The position numbers and the translations under genes were made by a program. A DNA stretch of 64,000 bases from contig NC_052679.1 of NCBI RefSeq assembly GCF_016802725.1, positions 2,604,001 through 2,668,000 on the forward strand, in the 5' to 3' direction. Position 1 is the stretch's first letter. Each line of letters starts with the position of its first letter. This DNA comes from Solenopsis invicta. Its lineage: Eukaryota; Arthropoda; Insecta; Hymenoptera; Formicidae. The notes below the pieces were generated by a model. That model worked only from the letters and a program-made list of their open reading frames with translations, did no database searches and was not told where the DNA came from. Of the stretch, positions 1 to 13,679 are shown one piece after another.

Positions 1-2210
1 ATTTTGTTTTATGTAACAAAAAATTTAGTTGCTTTTACGAAATATACTTAAATAAAAAATGTATTTGCTTATAAATTACTAAATTATTTGATATATCTAT
101 TTTTACCAAAATTTTGGTTCACGAAATAAAAAATTTGCTAGTATGTGATGACTGATATTGTGTCGAAAAAATATTTATCTAAAATTACGCATTTTTATTA
201 GAATTGTGTAAAACGTTATTTGACTTGATTTATAAGGCTCAATCGTAATTCGTGTATAAAAATATATGCGCAACCTTAAAGGTAAATATATGCGTAATCG
301 TAATGGTTACAATTCTTTTGTAAGCCATATCCGGCTATTTAGTATTCAGTATTTAGTACCTGTTGTATCTTTTAAGGATCTAAATAAAGAATTCTGAAAA
401 AAAAACTTTCCACGTGCGATGGAATCGCTATGGAACTGTGTCAATCGAGTAAGCGTTCCATCGCTTCCGTGGCGGTCCCGACGGCTCCGAGTTAATTTTC
501 AAGAAGACACGCTTGACGACCCAGCTAGAGAGGCGGTCGGGCCGGCACCGACATAGGTCACCAACGAAAACGTAAGGGGCCAAATGCTAATTCGGCGCAG
601 GCTGATTGCGAGACGAAGCTGGGTTGCCATGCGAAGCGAGCTATTAACATGTAATTGCTTTCCACGAATCCACCTACTCGCGTCCAGTTGCTTTTGATAA
701 AGCTAATTGCGGGTTTGCCCACGCTAATGCCTATTCACGAATATCCTACGAAGTAGGTAGGTAATGATACCCGCCGGCAGGAATAATGCAGGTACTTCTC
801 TCGCGGAAAAAAAGATGCAGAAAGAGAGAAAAGATGACGAATCCTGTTAGAACGTTGATGAAAAAACGAGAGATTTTCGCGAGGGGGAGGAGAAAGAGGA
901 GGGAACAGCGCGACGAGACGAATCCCTAGATGTGAAAGCGAAGTACCTTGACATAATTACATGAAAAGTAGATTGCCGCAAACTTTATGAAGAAGATTTA
1001 ATATGTCTCCGGGCAGTTTTGGAATTAAAAAAAAAGCCGCATTTTGTACCAGTACCACCGAGATGCCATACTTTCTTTCAACGTTTCAATCTCTGCGGCT
1101 ATTACATTTTATCTTAATTGCCGTGTACTGAAATACCGTAGGATTACAATTTCATTTTATGTAAAACAAAATTTCGCGCGTGCACGAGATTTTATTTCAT
1201 TTCTGGATCGACGATCTAGCTTCTCTCGATCCTTGGAATATCGACTTTTTTTTCGTTTTGTCATTTTCTCGAGTTGCAGATGCGATTTATCATCGCGACC
1301 TGCGCGCGACGCAAGAAGTTTCCCACTGTGTTCGTCTAGCAAATTAATAAATCGCATCTAATCATGCCGCTCTCGGGCGCAGTTATCGCCGATGTCTCGC
1401 GCGCTACTACGACAGCGACCGGGGAAGAGGCGAGCGGGCAGGCGGCGTGGCGGTGGAACGCCGATTCTGAGAATTAATGCTCAGGCTAAAGAAACAGCTT
1501 GAGATACAGCGTTAATTAAGATAACGGTACCCCGATACGAGCGAATAGTAGAGAAAAGAAAGCTCGCGGGCGAATATGTATCTGACCCTTACTACACCGC
1601 CGCGCCGCGTGGATCGAACGTTGCGCGCGGTGTCACTAATTAGACACAGGTATAAGCGATTTTTACGCGACCCCTGCCGTCACTCGCACACACGGTGTAT
1701 CGGATTACCCTACCGATAGGGCTGCTAAGCAGTGTCATTTATACCCGGGGACTTCACGCTCGTTTCCCGGGCTTCGGGTTTTAGTTAAACTTCTTCCCCG
1801 ACTCGACAAAATTTTTCGAGAAGATTGCGGTATTTCTTCCTCCGCCGACAAACGACGGCACCATACGTTTATTGTCTATTCGACGGTAACATCGACAGGA
1901 AACACGCGATCGTCGCGTCTGCGAATAACGTTTATCATATTTTAAAAGGAAACGTGTATCCATTGAAATTACATTTTCACATTTTGTAGATACCAGTAAC
2001 GCGCGATAAAATATAAAGATAAGTATTTTGCCTCGCATCGATAATGATGCAACATCGTCGAGTTACCTCTCATACAGGATTATGCATTATACATTTCAAA
2101 ATTATATATAGATTTTTTACGTAAACTATACGTGATGTTTACCCAAACTTTTTTTTATGTAGACAATATAAATATGTAAAATATGTAAACTATTGTAAAT
2201 TGGATAATAC
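1..2210. other. Gene-free stretch, no supported feature
   Basis: The first 410 bases are AT-rich. From about 420 to 1780 the sequence is GC-richer and CpG-dense, as in the other islands of this window. Short open frames occur on both strands, but none has a recognisable domain, a good start context or flanking splice sites. I see no gene, RNA gene or clear repeat here. Confidence 0.6.
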
Positions 2211-2556
2211 CCCTATAAGCGCTACAACATTCACAGAATATTATACGAATATTATTAAAAATTAAAATAATCTTCCGAGAATATTTTAATCATTATTTTA
2301 ATATTATGGGAATATTATACTAATGTTATATGTCCGTTTGAAATAATATTCGCGGTAACAATATATTTGGAATATTATGAATATGTTCTACGAATATTAT
2401 TTGTCAAAAATTAATGTGAATTATTATGCATAAAATATTCATAAACTTTATAAATATTACATTTAAAAGTTATAATATTCTCGATAATTTAAAATATCGA
2501 AGTAAATATTTCAGGAATATTATTTAATATTAAATAATATTATAGCGCTTATAGAG
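2211..2556. mobile_element. MITE-like element, family E
   Basis: The ends are inverted copies of each other, with a CTATAAGCGCTAYAA core at 2213-2227 and its reverse complement at about 2540-2554. The interior is very AT-rich and full of GAATATTA-type words, with no coding capacity. Size of about 345 bp, short terminal inverted repeats and absence of a transposase fit a non-autonomous DNA transposon. No second copy was noticed in the window, so the family assignment is only structural. Confidence 0.6.
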
Positions 2557-5500
2557 ACAGAGCACAATACTGAAAAAAGTAATTAAGTTTAAAAATTGTT
2601 AATATATCTGATTTTAATGTAATAATAAAAATAGATAATATTAAAAGTTATAAAGTTAAAGTAAATGATATATCAAATTTTCATTATATTACAATACTCA
2701 TAAGTTATAATTTACATAGTTAACGTTATTTACGCGTGATGTAGACAATTTATATTTTGCGCGTGAACGCACAACCTTGCTCTCACATATTGTCGGTAGG
2801 AAAAATGAGACAGTGTTATCTCGCGATTACAATTAGCCCTTGATTTCCGCATGCATTGACGAGCGGTATAAAGCGCGACAAACGCATGCATTTGATTGAT
2901 GAAAACAATCGTTTCAAAAGAGCACATGAATACCACAATTCACGCTGAGAATGCCACCTGAATCGACAGATCGAAATCAAAATTGTCGAATCATCGTTGC
3001 AGTGCAGTGAGTAAGATAAGGCCACAATTGTATCATTCCCCTCTCTCCCCCTCTCGCCCCGTTCGGACATTCTTCCGGCCAATAGTCAGTCGCAAGTGTA
3101 TCTGTCTCATATCGATCAGTCGGAGACAAGCGATTGCACTTTTCTGACGCAGCATGGAAAGCCGCCAGTCCGATACGCGTAGGAGAAAAAAAATGCACCG
3201 CGATTATCTCGCGCGCGATATCTCTCTCTTTCCTTTCCCGAAACGGCAGGGACCGCGCGAGTGGCCGAAGTCCAGCCGGACAGAAAACCAATTGCGAAAC
3301 GATCGTCCTAGCTGTCGTTCGCTGTCGTACCGCTATACGGAACCGGCGGAACACCCGCGCCGCATTTCAGCGCTCTGAGTCAGGCTATCGCCACTCGTGC
3401 AAATCTTGCGCAACTCTCTGCGTATAGCTATTTAACGAGCGCCGACCGAATGCCACTTTACTTGCGCCGCGTCGTTAACGGAGCCCCGCGCACGATACGA
3501 TACGCCGAACGAGACGGGATCGCGTAATGCGGAGCGGCACGGCAATCCTCCGAGAGATCTCGATGATCCCAGGCTGTTCCTTGCTTCTCGTCTCGCGAAA
3601 CCAGTATTTGAGAAATAAAATGCCACGAAGAAAAGGAAAAGAGGGAAAGATACAGTCGTGAAACTAATTGTCCGGCCACGGGATGTGGAAGTTTATTTTA
3701 TTCTACAAATTCATATTTTATGCTTCAATATTATAATTCTTTAAGGAAGAGTTTTCACTTTCAATCGAGTTTTTCTTAAAAAAAAAAATAATAATAATAA
3801 TAGGGTGAAGGTAGGTAATATGGAATAAACCTTTTTTTTTTTTTTTTTTTTTTTTTAAAGAAAACTGCATTTAGATTGCTGCAAATTATCGCAATGTTGT
3901 TGCAAAACATGCTGCAATAAACAGGGACGACCTTGTACGACGACTTTCTTTGATATAAGATCTTAATTTTATGGCTTTTGAAAATATCATTGCATTCTTG
4001 CATTGCACATTGTCTTAATCATGTTTCCACAAGCAAATTCTTTTGTTTATAATATATTCAACAAACACTTTCTTAATAATGTTAAATAAACAATGTTGTC
4101 TCATTACTTGTGATTCTTAATTTTTTTATTGACACAGGAAGATTTTGCTTGTCATATCAAGATGTGCTGATAACATGAAGTGCTTCAAGGTTAAAGATTA
4201 TGTGCGGAATATACCACATTTATATATAATATTTTAAATACATTTCTCATTTGCAATGGTTATTTTACATAAACTATTTTTAAATTATTCAAATACAAAA
4301 ATATTAACGACTTTTATTCCTGTTATTTATGAATAATAATACTTATTTTAAATGATATTTTAATATTTATTTTTCATAATAATTTGAGATTTAATTTTAT
4401 GCTCTTTTTATTGTACACGCGCAATAATGTTGTGTTTTATTTGTATAACGTTATTTTATGTTACTTGCCTATGTGCCCTGTGACGTTTAATGAATTTATA
4501 GCATAAGATAAACTTCCTGTATCCGAACAATTAGTTTTGTGACAGTAGATGTAAGAAAATTCGGACAGAATTATTAATCACAGTAGACTGTTGAAAAAGT
4601 ATAGTGCATTCAAAAACAAATATTAGAATATAAAATTGTAACATGTTATTGTAAGATATGAGACGCTAGACTAGCGATCGAAAACTTGGGAAGACGGTTT
4701 AGTGCAGCAACCGGAATAAAAATGACGGAGGGAAACAAGTAGCTGAAGGATTTAACAAGGTTTACAGGGTTAAAGTTAATTACGATGATAGCTACGCATA
4801 CGGGTGAAATCGTTCTAGAGGCAATTATCCGCAGCTGTCGTAGCGGAAGTCGCGAGAGCGCTTCTCGTCGGAATGGCAAACGGCTGCGCGTTGTTGTTTC
4901 TCCCGGCACGCCGAGAGCCGCCGAGTCCTACGTGATCCGCCGGAGGCAATCGCGCGGCTCTCGCGAGCGCGTAAGTTCGCCGATGCCTAAGCGAATTGCG
5001 TCATACGCACACTCGGCGAAGTACGGAGCAGACTAGACGACGCCGGTCCCGGTCTCGCACGAGTGATCGCCGCTGCCACCGCCGTCGCCGTCGCCGCTAA
5101 CGCCCGCGAGCGTACGCCATATATGCGGAGTAATCGCGATAAGCCGCTTGCCGCGTCGCGATTTCGATTATCGGCAATGTATCGTTGACGTGACGACGTG
5201 TGAGAATCGCGCAACGATGGGATTAGATCTCCTCGGGATTGGTAGTAGACTGCCTCTCTCTTCGGGATCTCTCCCGTTATCCGGAGAAACGGGAAGGGAC
5301 ACTAATGTAAAAGACCCTCGTAAAACTCCTATCATTAACTCAATGTGTTTATAGGTAGCAGGATATTTATAGGAGGCAGCAAAAGGCTAAAAAAAGATAT
5401 TACTTTAAATCCTTGGGTACCCGAATGCTCCAAATTACCGTAAGTACCCACGCGGGATGTTTCGAGGACTCGCTGGTTTTGTAATCATTTCAGGAAAAAA

Positions 5501-8500
5501 AGTAAAAGAGAGAATTTTCTGAGGGCCCTTCGAGGTTATTATATTACCAGCGGTACTACACATCGTAGTTATTTTTATTTTAGGAATTTAATTTAAGAAA
5601 AGGATAAAGAAATGAAAACAGGAATTAAGCTATAAAAAAAGGGAAAACTAAAAAATCGCGAATATTTGAGGACAGTGTGTTTTTTTTATACAATCTCCCT
5701 AATTTTCTTTTATAGCTTTCTCTTCTACTTATATTAGAAAGATCGGAGATGTCGTTTCAAGAAGGTATTCCAAGTTTGCTAACCGATATGTTAGCGGGAC
5801 AACAACCTCACCCGAAATCTTCTGTCACCATAATCTTCAGCATGTGGCGCGCCCCTCGAAAATAAACTCGTTTAACTACCAAATTAAATTAATAGGCGAG
5901 ATGGGAGGCGCGGGGCTCGCGCACGGTCGGTCGGATGGACAACGGTTATCATTAGCCGGCGTGCTTGAGATAATGCTAGTTTTCTTTGGACGACGCCGCG
6001 CAGACTATCGACAGATAATTGCATAATGCGGGAGCGTATCCGTTGCGCTCTCTCTTACTTCGTTGCCGCGCGTGTAAGTATATGTACATGCACGGGAACC
6101 GCGTCGCCATCGCCGCGTATTCTCGGGTGTGTTGTGGGTGGGCATGGGTGTCCTTGGCCTTGAGCATATCGGCCCTCATGCGACTGGGACGCTACTCGTC
6201 GACGATGGCAACGACGAGTAGCAACCGGCACCGAGAAAATGCGGGCCGCGCCGCGTCGCGCTGCACCGGTCGTCCGTGACGCACTTGCCGATCTTTCCTT
6301 CTGCTCTCACCCTCCTACCGTCGTCGTCGTCGTCGTCGTCTTCGTCGTCTTCCTCGTATCGCTCTTTCGCGCTCCTAACTTGAAACTCCCCGCTCCCCTT
6401 CGATGCCCCCGCCATCGTATTCCGTTTCTTACAACCGCGCGCTCCCCGCGTCTAATCTTTTCCTTTTGAACTGGCCGCATTTTGCACTTCTGTCGGGTAG
6501 CGCCAAAGCGCTGGGTTTTTCCTTCCCTTAAAAGCCTTCTTACGGTATCAGCGACGTTGCGTCGTTATTTTTCTTTTTTTTTTATAAGGCCTTATTACCG
6601 CTCCTCGCAGCGCTAGAGGCGACATTGGGAACAGAATCGGTTTCTTTAAAGTCTTTCAATAGCGCGAGCCTTATTATGACATTGCAATTATGATATCGAA
6701 CGACAGCCAGTTTCTGCATTTAAGAAAAAAGCTACTTGGATGAACAAAACTCGTGATAACCTCCGCTCCAATTAATATCAAGTATATTGAACAAATTATA
6801 TATATTGATGTAACAGTGAATTTCTCCAATACGCTGCACATACACGCAACATAATTACTGAATCGACAAAATATTTATCGCATTAATTATCGCACTAAGT
6901 AATTTGTCGAACGAGTCTCATATTTGCTTCAACGTATTTTGTTTCGTGGACGGAACTTACTCATCCAGATAATTTCTCCTATAATTGTAAGACTCGCAAG
7001 GTTTCGTAAGTCCGAGGACTTTCGGATGATCATCAGCCTGATTTATTAATTACGTTATAAAAACGGCTTTTTTCCTCGGACATAAAATATACTGGTTGAG
7101 CATTCGCGTGATTATCTAGAAAATAATAATGGAAGATATAATAATCCTGGATCTCCGGGATGTTAAACTGAATTATCGCCGGGACCCTTCGTATATAGAA
7201 AAACGCGCAGGTACGCCGAAAGAGCGATGGAAGTGGGCGTTCGCGTCGGTCCGAGCATCTGCCGAGAAATATGCGAAAACATCAGCTGTTCGAGCTGTAC
7301 GACGTCTGGTTTTGGTCGACCGGGCGGATTGGCGCCCTGCGGAAGGCAGGATCGACCGACCCTCGCGGACAGAAAAGGGCCGACCGGTTGTGCTCCGCAT
7401 ACAGACACAGACACTCCAGTTGGCGCCCGACTTACTTAACGCGACTCCCGAACCCCACTTCGTAGAACTTGTAATATTAGATGATGACTGCGCACGGAAA
7501 AATATGAATTCATGCTTCGCGTGGATAGAAAATAATTTTAGACTTTAATTTCACTCGCAACATACTCGCTTATACCGTAAAAAAACTCATGTAACGATAT
7601 GAAATAGATTTCCAACATTGCTAAGGTCGTAAAAATCGTTACTAAAAGTTTAGAGAAAAAGAAAGATTGTGACTTTACTGTATAAAGTATCTCACGTAAT
7701 TACGTGAAAATAATTGAAACTTATTGTTAGTGCGTAGGCAGAAATTTTTCCAATTTTCATGAAAAATAGAAAAAAATGTGGAAATAAAACTTAAAAAATA
7801 TTTTTTAAAATTTACATTTTTGAAAAGTATAGATTTAGATAAATAGTAATTGCTAACATAATGTGTCCGAAAATTTTCGAATATTTTTCATTATTAGAAC
7901 AAGAGTGATGTATATTAAAAATTGTAGATAATATAATGTCAGTTACGTTCTACGACTTTATCAAGAAACAGTTAGTCCATTATTGTTAATTCTTTGGGCA
8001 AGAGATTACGAGCGTAATGACGCATAATTGAATCGCTCCCGACAGCTCACACGCGCTCTTATCAGAACCAGGAATTTCGGTAGGAGGAAGATGTTGTTTT
8101 CTCGAAGTGGGTCATCGATATAACGCGCCATCTCCAGCGGGCGAGCGTCCCCGCTTCGCTGATAGCGAATTGATTCCCTATCGTACGAGCGCGCGCACGG
8201 TCATTTAATCTCTCCAGGACACATACGTATCGGTGGCACCATTTAGCGCAACGCGCGATTAGATACGGCAATCGCATCTGACAGTACGGCACGGCACGCA
8301 TCGAGAGAACGAGAATCGCTCGTCACTCGCTCCTCTTCGTTATTCGGCAGGAAAAAAAACACCGTCTCGGTTTATCGCCGGTGCAGCGATGACGGCAGCT
8401 GCGTTCCATTAAACGACGTCCCGCAAATAAATACGGACTTGACGATAAGCCGCTTCTACGTATTCGTTCTTGCTTTCGTTACGCCACGTCGTCGACGCCG

Positions 8501-9063
8501 CGTCGTCTCTCCTAATCGAAGCTTGCTTTTTCGCGAGATAGCGATATTCTCTTGCGATGAACATGACTGGACGAGTCGGCTGGCTGGCCGGCCGGCCGGC
8601 CGTGTTTCGAGTCGCCCATCGGCAGGATGTGGGCTCGTACTTAAAAAGAACCCACTTCCTTCGGACGGCGACACACGAGACGGATTGGTTCCATACGCCT
8701 TCTTTTCCTTTCTTCGAGCCGCCGCGTCGCGTCGCGCTCGGTCTCGCCGTCGAAGTTTTCACAATTGTAAACAGCCACGTTATAAAAATTCGAGCGATCC
8801 GAAATTATCGCAAAATTATGTAGAATCTCTCGTAGAAGTAAATCCGAAGGGCGCGAAGTCGCGCTCGAGAAAAATAAATATTTATTTAAATGCGTGATGT
8901 GGTATTTAAGTTTTATTGCAGTATTTTAAATAATTTTATATATTCAAATATATTGATTTGAACAAAATTTAAACGAGTAATGAACAAATGTTGATCAATT
9001 AATCAATAAATATATAAATTTATTAAATCAAACACGATAAAAAATGAATTTATCTAACAATAA
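2557..9063. other. Gene-free stretch with GC-rich islands and simple repeats
   Basis: Islands at about 3000-3620, 4800-5300, 5850-6500, 7130-7440 and 8050-8870 alternate with AT-rich DNA. Their open frames overlap in several frames and both strands without domains, as expected from stop-poor GC-rich DNA. Simple sequence includes an AAT run at 3788-3802, a 25-base poly-T at 3832-3856, and an imperfect CGT/CTT triplet run at 6319-6356. The islands may be regulatory or relics of distal exons. Nothing in the sequence decides this. Confidence 0.5.
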
Positions 9064-9085
9064 GTGAAATTTTCAACCATGCTTT

Positions 9086-9310
9086 GGGCCACTTCAACCA
9101 ACTTTGATTAAGTTTAATTTACTATTAGATCAAAACGCAACATTTTTTTTTTCTTTATAATATATTTGATTGATTATAGGCACTGATATATTTTCTAGTT
9201 TTTACACGGAATTATTAATTTTTTTATTATAATGAATACGAGCTGTTGATAACACTGCTGATTAAGTTAATCGTCGGTTAAAGTTAATCGAAGTTGATTG
9301 AAGTGGCTCT
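9086..9310. mobile_element. MITE-like element, family F
   Basis: The left end, starting GGGCCACTTCAACCAACTTT, is matched in inverted orientation at the right end (AGTTGATTGAAGTGGCTC) with few mismatches over about 32 bases. Weaker similarity continues outward to roughly 9064 and 9337. The interior is AT-rich and non-coding. This is the structure of a short terminal-inverted-repeat element. It lies about 110 bp from a family A element, suggesting a local insertion hotspot. Confidence 0.65.
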
Positions 9311-9418
9311 TAAACTTTCTTCAATTTGCCATTTTACTACAAATCTTTTTAACAATTACAAAATGTGTATGAAAATTCAATGTTGTTTTTATATACATTT
9401 CAGATAAAATTTTATGTT

Positions 9419-9712
9419 CACTGAGAGAAAAAATGCTAAATTTTAATAAATATTTATTCGAATAGTACTAACCAAATATTTACTAAATGTAAATATTTTT
9501 TTTATTAAAACCATTTTTTTAATACATACCATATTTATTTTTATACAAAAAACGTTAATTTAATTTTTCTTATAGAATAATTATTAATGTACCGCATTAT
9601 AGTACAAGAATTAATATACCGTATATTAATTAAATAAGTAAATATTAAATAAATTTTTTATTAATGCCATTCAAATAAATATTTATTAAAATTTAGGAAT
9701 TTTCTCTCAGTG
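9419..9712. mobile_element. MITE, family A, copy 1
   Basis: This 294-bp element begins CACTGAGAGAAAAA and ends with the reverse complement CTCTCAGTG. The inverted similarity runs about 50 bases inward through a TAAATTTTAATAAATATTTATT block. The interior is AT-rich and non-coding. Related copies sit at 13429-13679 and 47695-47890. This is the best-preserved copy and the natural reference for the family. Confidence 0.8.
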
Positions 9713-11955
9713 TATATATGTTGTTACAATAGGACAAAGGCTTTGTTCCATTTCGACGCTCACGTGCTATAAGCTTCATTCTATATCTTCTTTCTGTACA
9801 TAACGAGCGATAAAGAATAAATCTTGTAGCGTGAGAGTCCAAACGGAACGCAGCCTAAATATGCGTAATTGATAATAATAACGAGTCATTAAAAGGCAAA
9901 ATACTATCACACATTAAATCTAGTAAATTAATTTCTATTTTTCGAACGCTTTTTGTATGTATATGTATAAAGCAAATAACAAAGTGTTTCCGTAACACAA
10001 TGTCTCTAATAAAATTAGAGAAATACAAAGTATAATTTTGTGTGGCGCTTACGTTACGAAGCCAAGAATCCCGTTACGATGTCCGACTAATTTCATAAAC
10101 GTGCGTGTGCACGATTTTATGAGTCAACGCTTTCAAGCGGCGGTTAATCGAAAGCGGAAGTCACAGGCACGATTGCATGTCGCTCGCTGGAGCAGTCAGA
10201 GCGTCAACATTGCTTTCTCGCTCGCTCTGTTTAACAGAGTATGAAATAATTATACGCTACGAAAATCCGATCGTGATATACGTCGTTCCCCTGACGCTCT
10301 ACGGTCACGAGCGACGCGATTGCAACGTTTATAATATTTACAGCTACGCAATATTGCTAGTAGCCGGCTTTACTTTCACTTGAAACAAAGACGATGAAAC
10401 ACATCGAATATATCTTTTACGAGAGATGATGCGTAGTGGAGGTCACGCGGTGAATTCGAAAGTGAATTCGGCGATTAATAGCGGGGTCGCGCAAAAGACA
10501 CCCCCCCCCTCCCCCATTAAAGGTTGCAGAAGGGCTTCTACATTAATAATTTCATGACGAGGTGAGCGTGACCGGCGATTCACTGTGCGTTCGATTTAAA
10601 GTTTAAAGCGCCCAGGAGCACGTACGCGCAGCTTGCACTGCACAGGCGGGTGAACTTTTTAACAAAAACCGTTGCCACCTCGGGGTCGCGAATGGGGCAG
10701 TTCTTTAAAGGGCCGGGCAAGGTCGTCGCACCTGAGCTTCAGTATTCTTCGTGTGAGAACGGTTTGAAAGACGATCCAATATATCGAGGGGGGAAAGGGG
10801 GGAGGACGGGCGCGAGGGAGGCCCTCGAAAGAGCGTGTGCGCACGCACACGTGTGTACGTATGTACGCGTCTAAAGGAGTTTATGCAACGCGTGCACACA
10901 TCGCGTCGGCATGGCACTCGCGAGCGCACGCCGCGCTACGTGCGTGGCGCACGAAAGCGCCTGGAAAAAGGAAGGATGTGGTCAAGAAGACGACGGGCGA
11001 GAGAGCAGGTGACGCCGCACGCTCGTCGAGCCATCGTCGATATTACACAAGGTACGGATGGGAAATTAGCATTAACCGTTTCCGCCGCCGCGGACTTTCG
11101 ATTGCAAGCGCCGCGCGCCGCGCCACGCTGCTGCCGGGAGCCGCGCATTCGAGAGCACCGTTTCCGTGAGAAATACAGTCCCAAAAGAGAGTCGTCTTTT
11201 AAGGTAATCGTAATCTCAAAACAAACGAAATGGTCCGCCCCCTCCTCTCCCCCTTCCCCTTTAATCAGCTTAAGAAATTCTGAAACGGTAAAATATTCTC
11301 AAGACGTTCGCAGAAGTCGCAGTATTTTTGGAGATAATCACCGGTCGTTTAAGTTTGTGAGTTCCTAGTTAAGATTTCTGTCTACCTGACATTAAAATGT
11401 TAAATATTATTTAAATTGGGAGCTTTCTTAATCTCTTAGGACCCATTAAACAGAATCTTTGCGGCTCCATGGTCATTCATTTCATGCTATTATTTTCCTG
11501 GAAATTTAGAAAATTTTAAATCATGAAAAATCACTAGAGAAAAAGGAAAGAAGATAATCTCTTCTTTATCGTCTTTATGATTTATCGTTATAAAATGTGC
11601 ATCGTAACAATAGCAATGCAATTAACAATTACTACAATATATATTTCACTAGTCGAAAAACGTTGAATCAATGTGTATATTAAATGTATACAGATGTATT
11701 AAAATAATACATTAAAGTAAATAGTTTTAAATAATAAATTAGATATAGTAAATATTTAAAGTATATTTATGTTAAATATTTATTTATTATTTAATTACTT
11801 ATTAAAAGATGCACATTATTATGTTAAAAATAAGTAATGTGCTAAAGTGATAAATAATACGTGAAGCGACTAATAATATCATGAATAAAAGTTAAAATTT
11901 GGTATTGAATCAATACAAGTGTAGATATATAAAATAAGAATGTATATTAAAATAA
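9713..11955. other. Gene-free stretch with a GC-rich island
   Basis: A CpG-rich island spans about 10040-11250 and includes long purine or pyrimidine runs and an alternating GTGCGCACGCAC segment near 10837. The long open frames here (for example 10835-11368) are low-complexity, rich in Arg, Ala and Ser, and overlapped by equally long frames on the other strand. I read them as non-coding. No promoter with TATA and initiator at proper spacing was found. Confidence 0.5.
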
Positions 11956-12640
11956 ACAGAAAAAAGTCGCCAATATCGACTAAAATCTCTAAAAACGATT
12001 TTTCTCGGAAACTAAACATTTCACTTTATTATTACAATACAGACTGAAAACATGATCTGTTTCGATAATTAATAAAAAAAATAAAAATTTATAGTTTATA
12101 CGTGTTTTTTTTCTATGTAAAATCTGTTAAAATTCTTAGATAATAAAAGTAGAAAAGTAAAAATAGAAAACTAGAGATAGTAAAAATAGAAAAATATAAG
12201 ATAAAAGGCATAGCATTATGAGATCTAATTATGTAATTAGTAACCTAGCTTTATTTATGTTATTACAATCTACATGTTGCGTTTGCGAAATGGCATAAGA
12301 ATATTTGTATAAATCGACAAAAAAGTTTTATATCTTAAGTGAAAGGTTTCTTGGAATTCTCATGTATCTGATAAGTATTTAGAGCAGATGACTCACGTAA
12401 TAGAAAAAGAAAAGGGAAAGATTAGTGCGCACTGTGTCGATTTAGGGCTTATTTTTGCTTATCTAACGGAAAACTTAATTGTTGTAAAATTTGAAATGAT
12501 ATGATAAAAATTGCAATATCATTTGATAGAAGACACTTTCTAATTTGTATATACGTTTTCAAAGTTTTGTTTCTTTTTTGTTCAAAAAATATTATTCAAA
12601 AACAAAGTGTCTGTATCAGCGATCTTCTTCCTCTATTAAT
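11956..12640. mobile_element. TIR element, family D, copy 1
   Basis: The left end (AGAAAAAAGTCGCCAATATCGAC) pairs imperfectly with the inverted right end near 12605-12640. The same arrangement occurs at 31619-32161, including matching subterminal blocks: an ACGATTTTTCTCGGAAACTAA-like motif on the left and a GACACTTTCTAATTTGTAT-like motif on the right. Two copies sharing both ends and internal order identify a dispersed repeat family. No transposase frame is present. Boundaries are approximate because the copies are old and diverged. Confidence 0.6.
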
Positions 12641-13428
12641 ATAATATATTAAAAAAAATTGTTATATTAACGTCGTGTATTATTACAGTGACGAAATAAT
12701 ATGAGGGAACCTAACAATATTGTGAATGAAGGAATCGGTACACGGGGAAACGTGCCTTTTCGCTGTCCTAATCACCGCGATGGAATATAATGATACGTTC
12801 ATCGTGTTTCGCGCCTGCCCGGCGGAAAATTGGTCGGGAATATAGGTGCCGGCGAAAAGAAAAAAAAAACACCGGGTAGTACGTCTGCGCGCAGGTGCAT
12901 CATCGGCCAACACCTGTCCGCTTCTGGAAGCTAACAGCGAGAAAAGAAAAAAATGGTCCCGCTGCCATACTACGCACTTTTTTCCCGTAGAAAGCCGGCT
13001 TTGCGCGCGTCGACGACTCATGTCGTCCACATGTAGAACGTTCGTAATGAGACGTTAATTCGCTTAACGATATATTCGCGCACGGTTTAAGTAATCGAGC
13101 AAATGTCCGTCCGCCAATTTGCAGCTCAAATTAAATTTGAGCGGCGCGATGCGAATCGTCTCATCGTCACACGCATGGACGGCGAGCATCGAAGGAACGT
13201 TTTATTACCGTTTTACTCGTTATTAATATCGGCGGCATACATCGATACATCGATGCCGGAAAGGGAAGTGTTAATAAAATATCTTTGATAGTTTGTTCAG
13301 TGAGTTCTCTTTTTCAAATATGAGATCCCTATTTTTTTTAATGACAAAATCTATATTTCTTTATCACATTCTTCATACAGCGTTTTTCAACTAAAAAAAG
13401 TGTGACTATAAAACACTATAAAATCATA
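12641..13428. other. Gene-free stretch, no supported feature
   Basis: A short GC-rich patch (about 12830-13250) lies between repeats. Its open frames on both strands lack domains and splice context. Nothing else is visible. Confidence 0.5.
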
Positions 13429-13679
13429 CACTGAGAGAAAAAATTTTTTTAATAAATATTTGTAAAGTACTAATAAAATATTTTTTTTCAGTATAGGGTT
13501 TCAGTATAGGGTCATCATAAGGTTTTACTCTATAAAAAATAATGAATACTTACGGTACACATAAAGTTTTACTTTAAATTAATGAATCTTGTATAGATAA
13601 ATATATATTTACATCTAATAAATATTTCATTGGTACGAATAAATATTTATTAAAATTTATCAATCTCTTTATCTCAGCG
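13429..13679. mobile_element. MITE, family A, copy 2
   Basis: It starts CACTGAGAGAAAAAA as in copy 1 and ends with the AATAAATATTTATTAAAATTT block followed by a degraded CTCAGCG terminus. The middle is diverged and carries a short internal repeat (CAGTATAGGGT twice near 13492-13512). About 251 bp, non-coding, older than copy 1 judging by its mismatched termini. Confidence 0.7.

Noticed and set aside
7129..7548. 139-codon plus-strand open frame
   Set aside because: Several overlapping frames on both strands in the same GC-rich patch, no family resemblance, no upstream promoter or exon signals.
8439..8897. 152-codon plus-strand frame and the 117-codon minus-strand frame opposite it
   Set aside because: Mutual overlap in stop-poor GC-rich DNA, with no domain in either.
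10835..11368. 177-codon plus-strand open frame, the longest single frame in the window
   Set aside because: Lies in a CpG-rich island with equally open frames on both strands. The product is Arg/Ala/Ser-rich with no domain, and there is no promoter or splice support.
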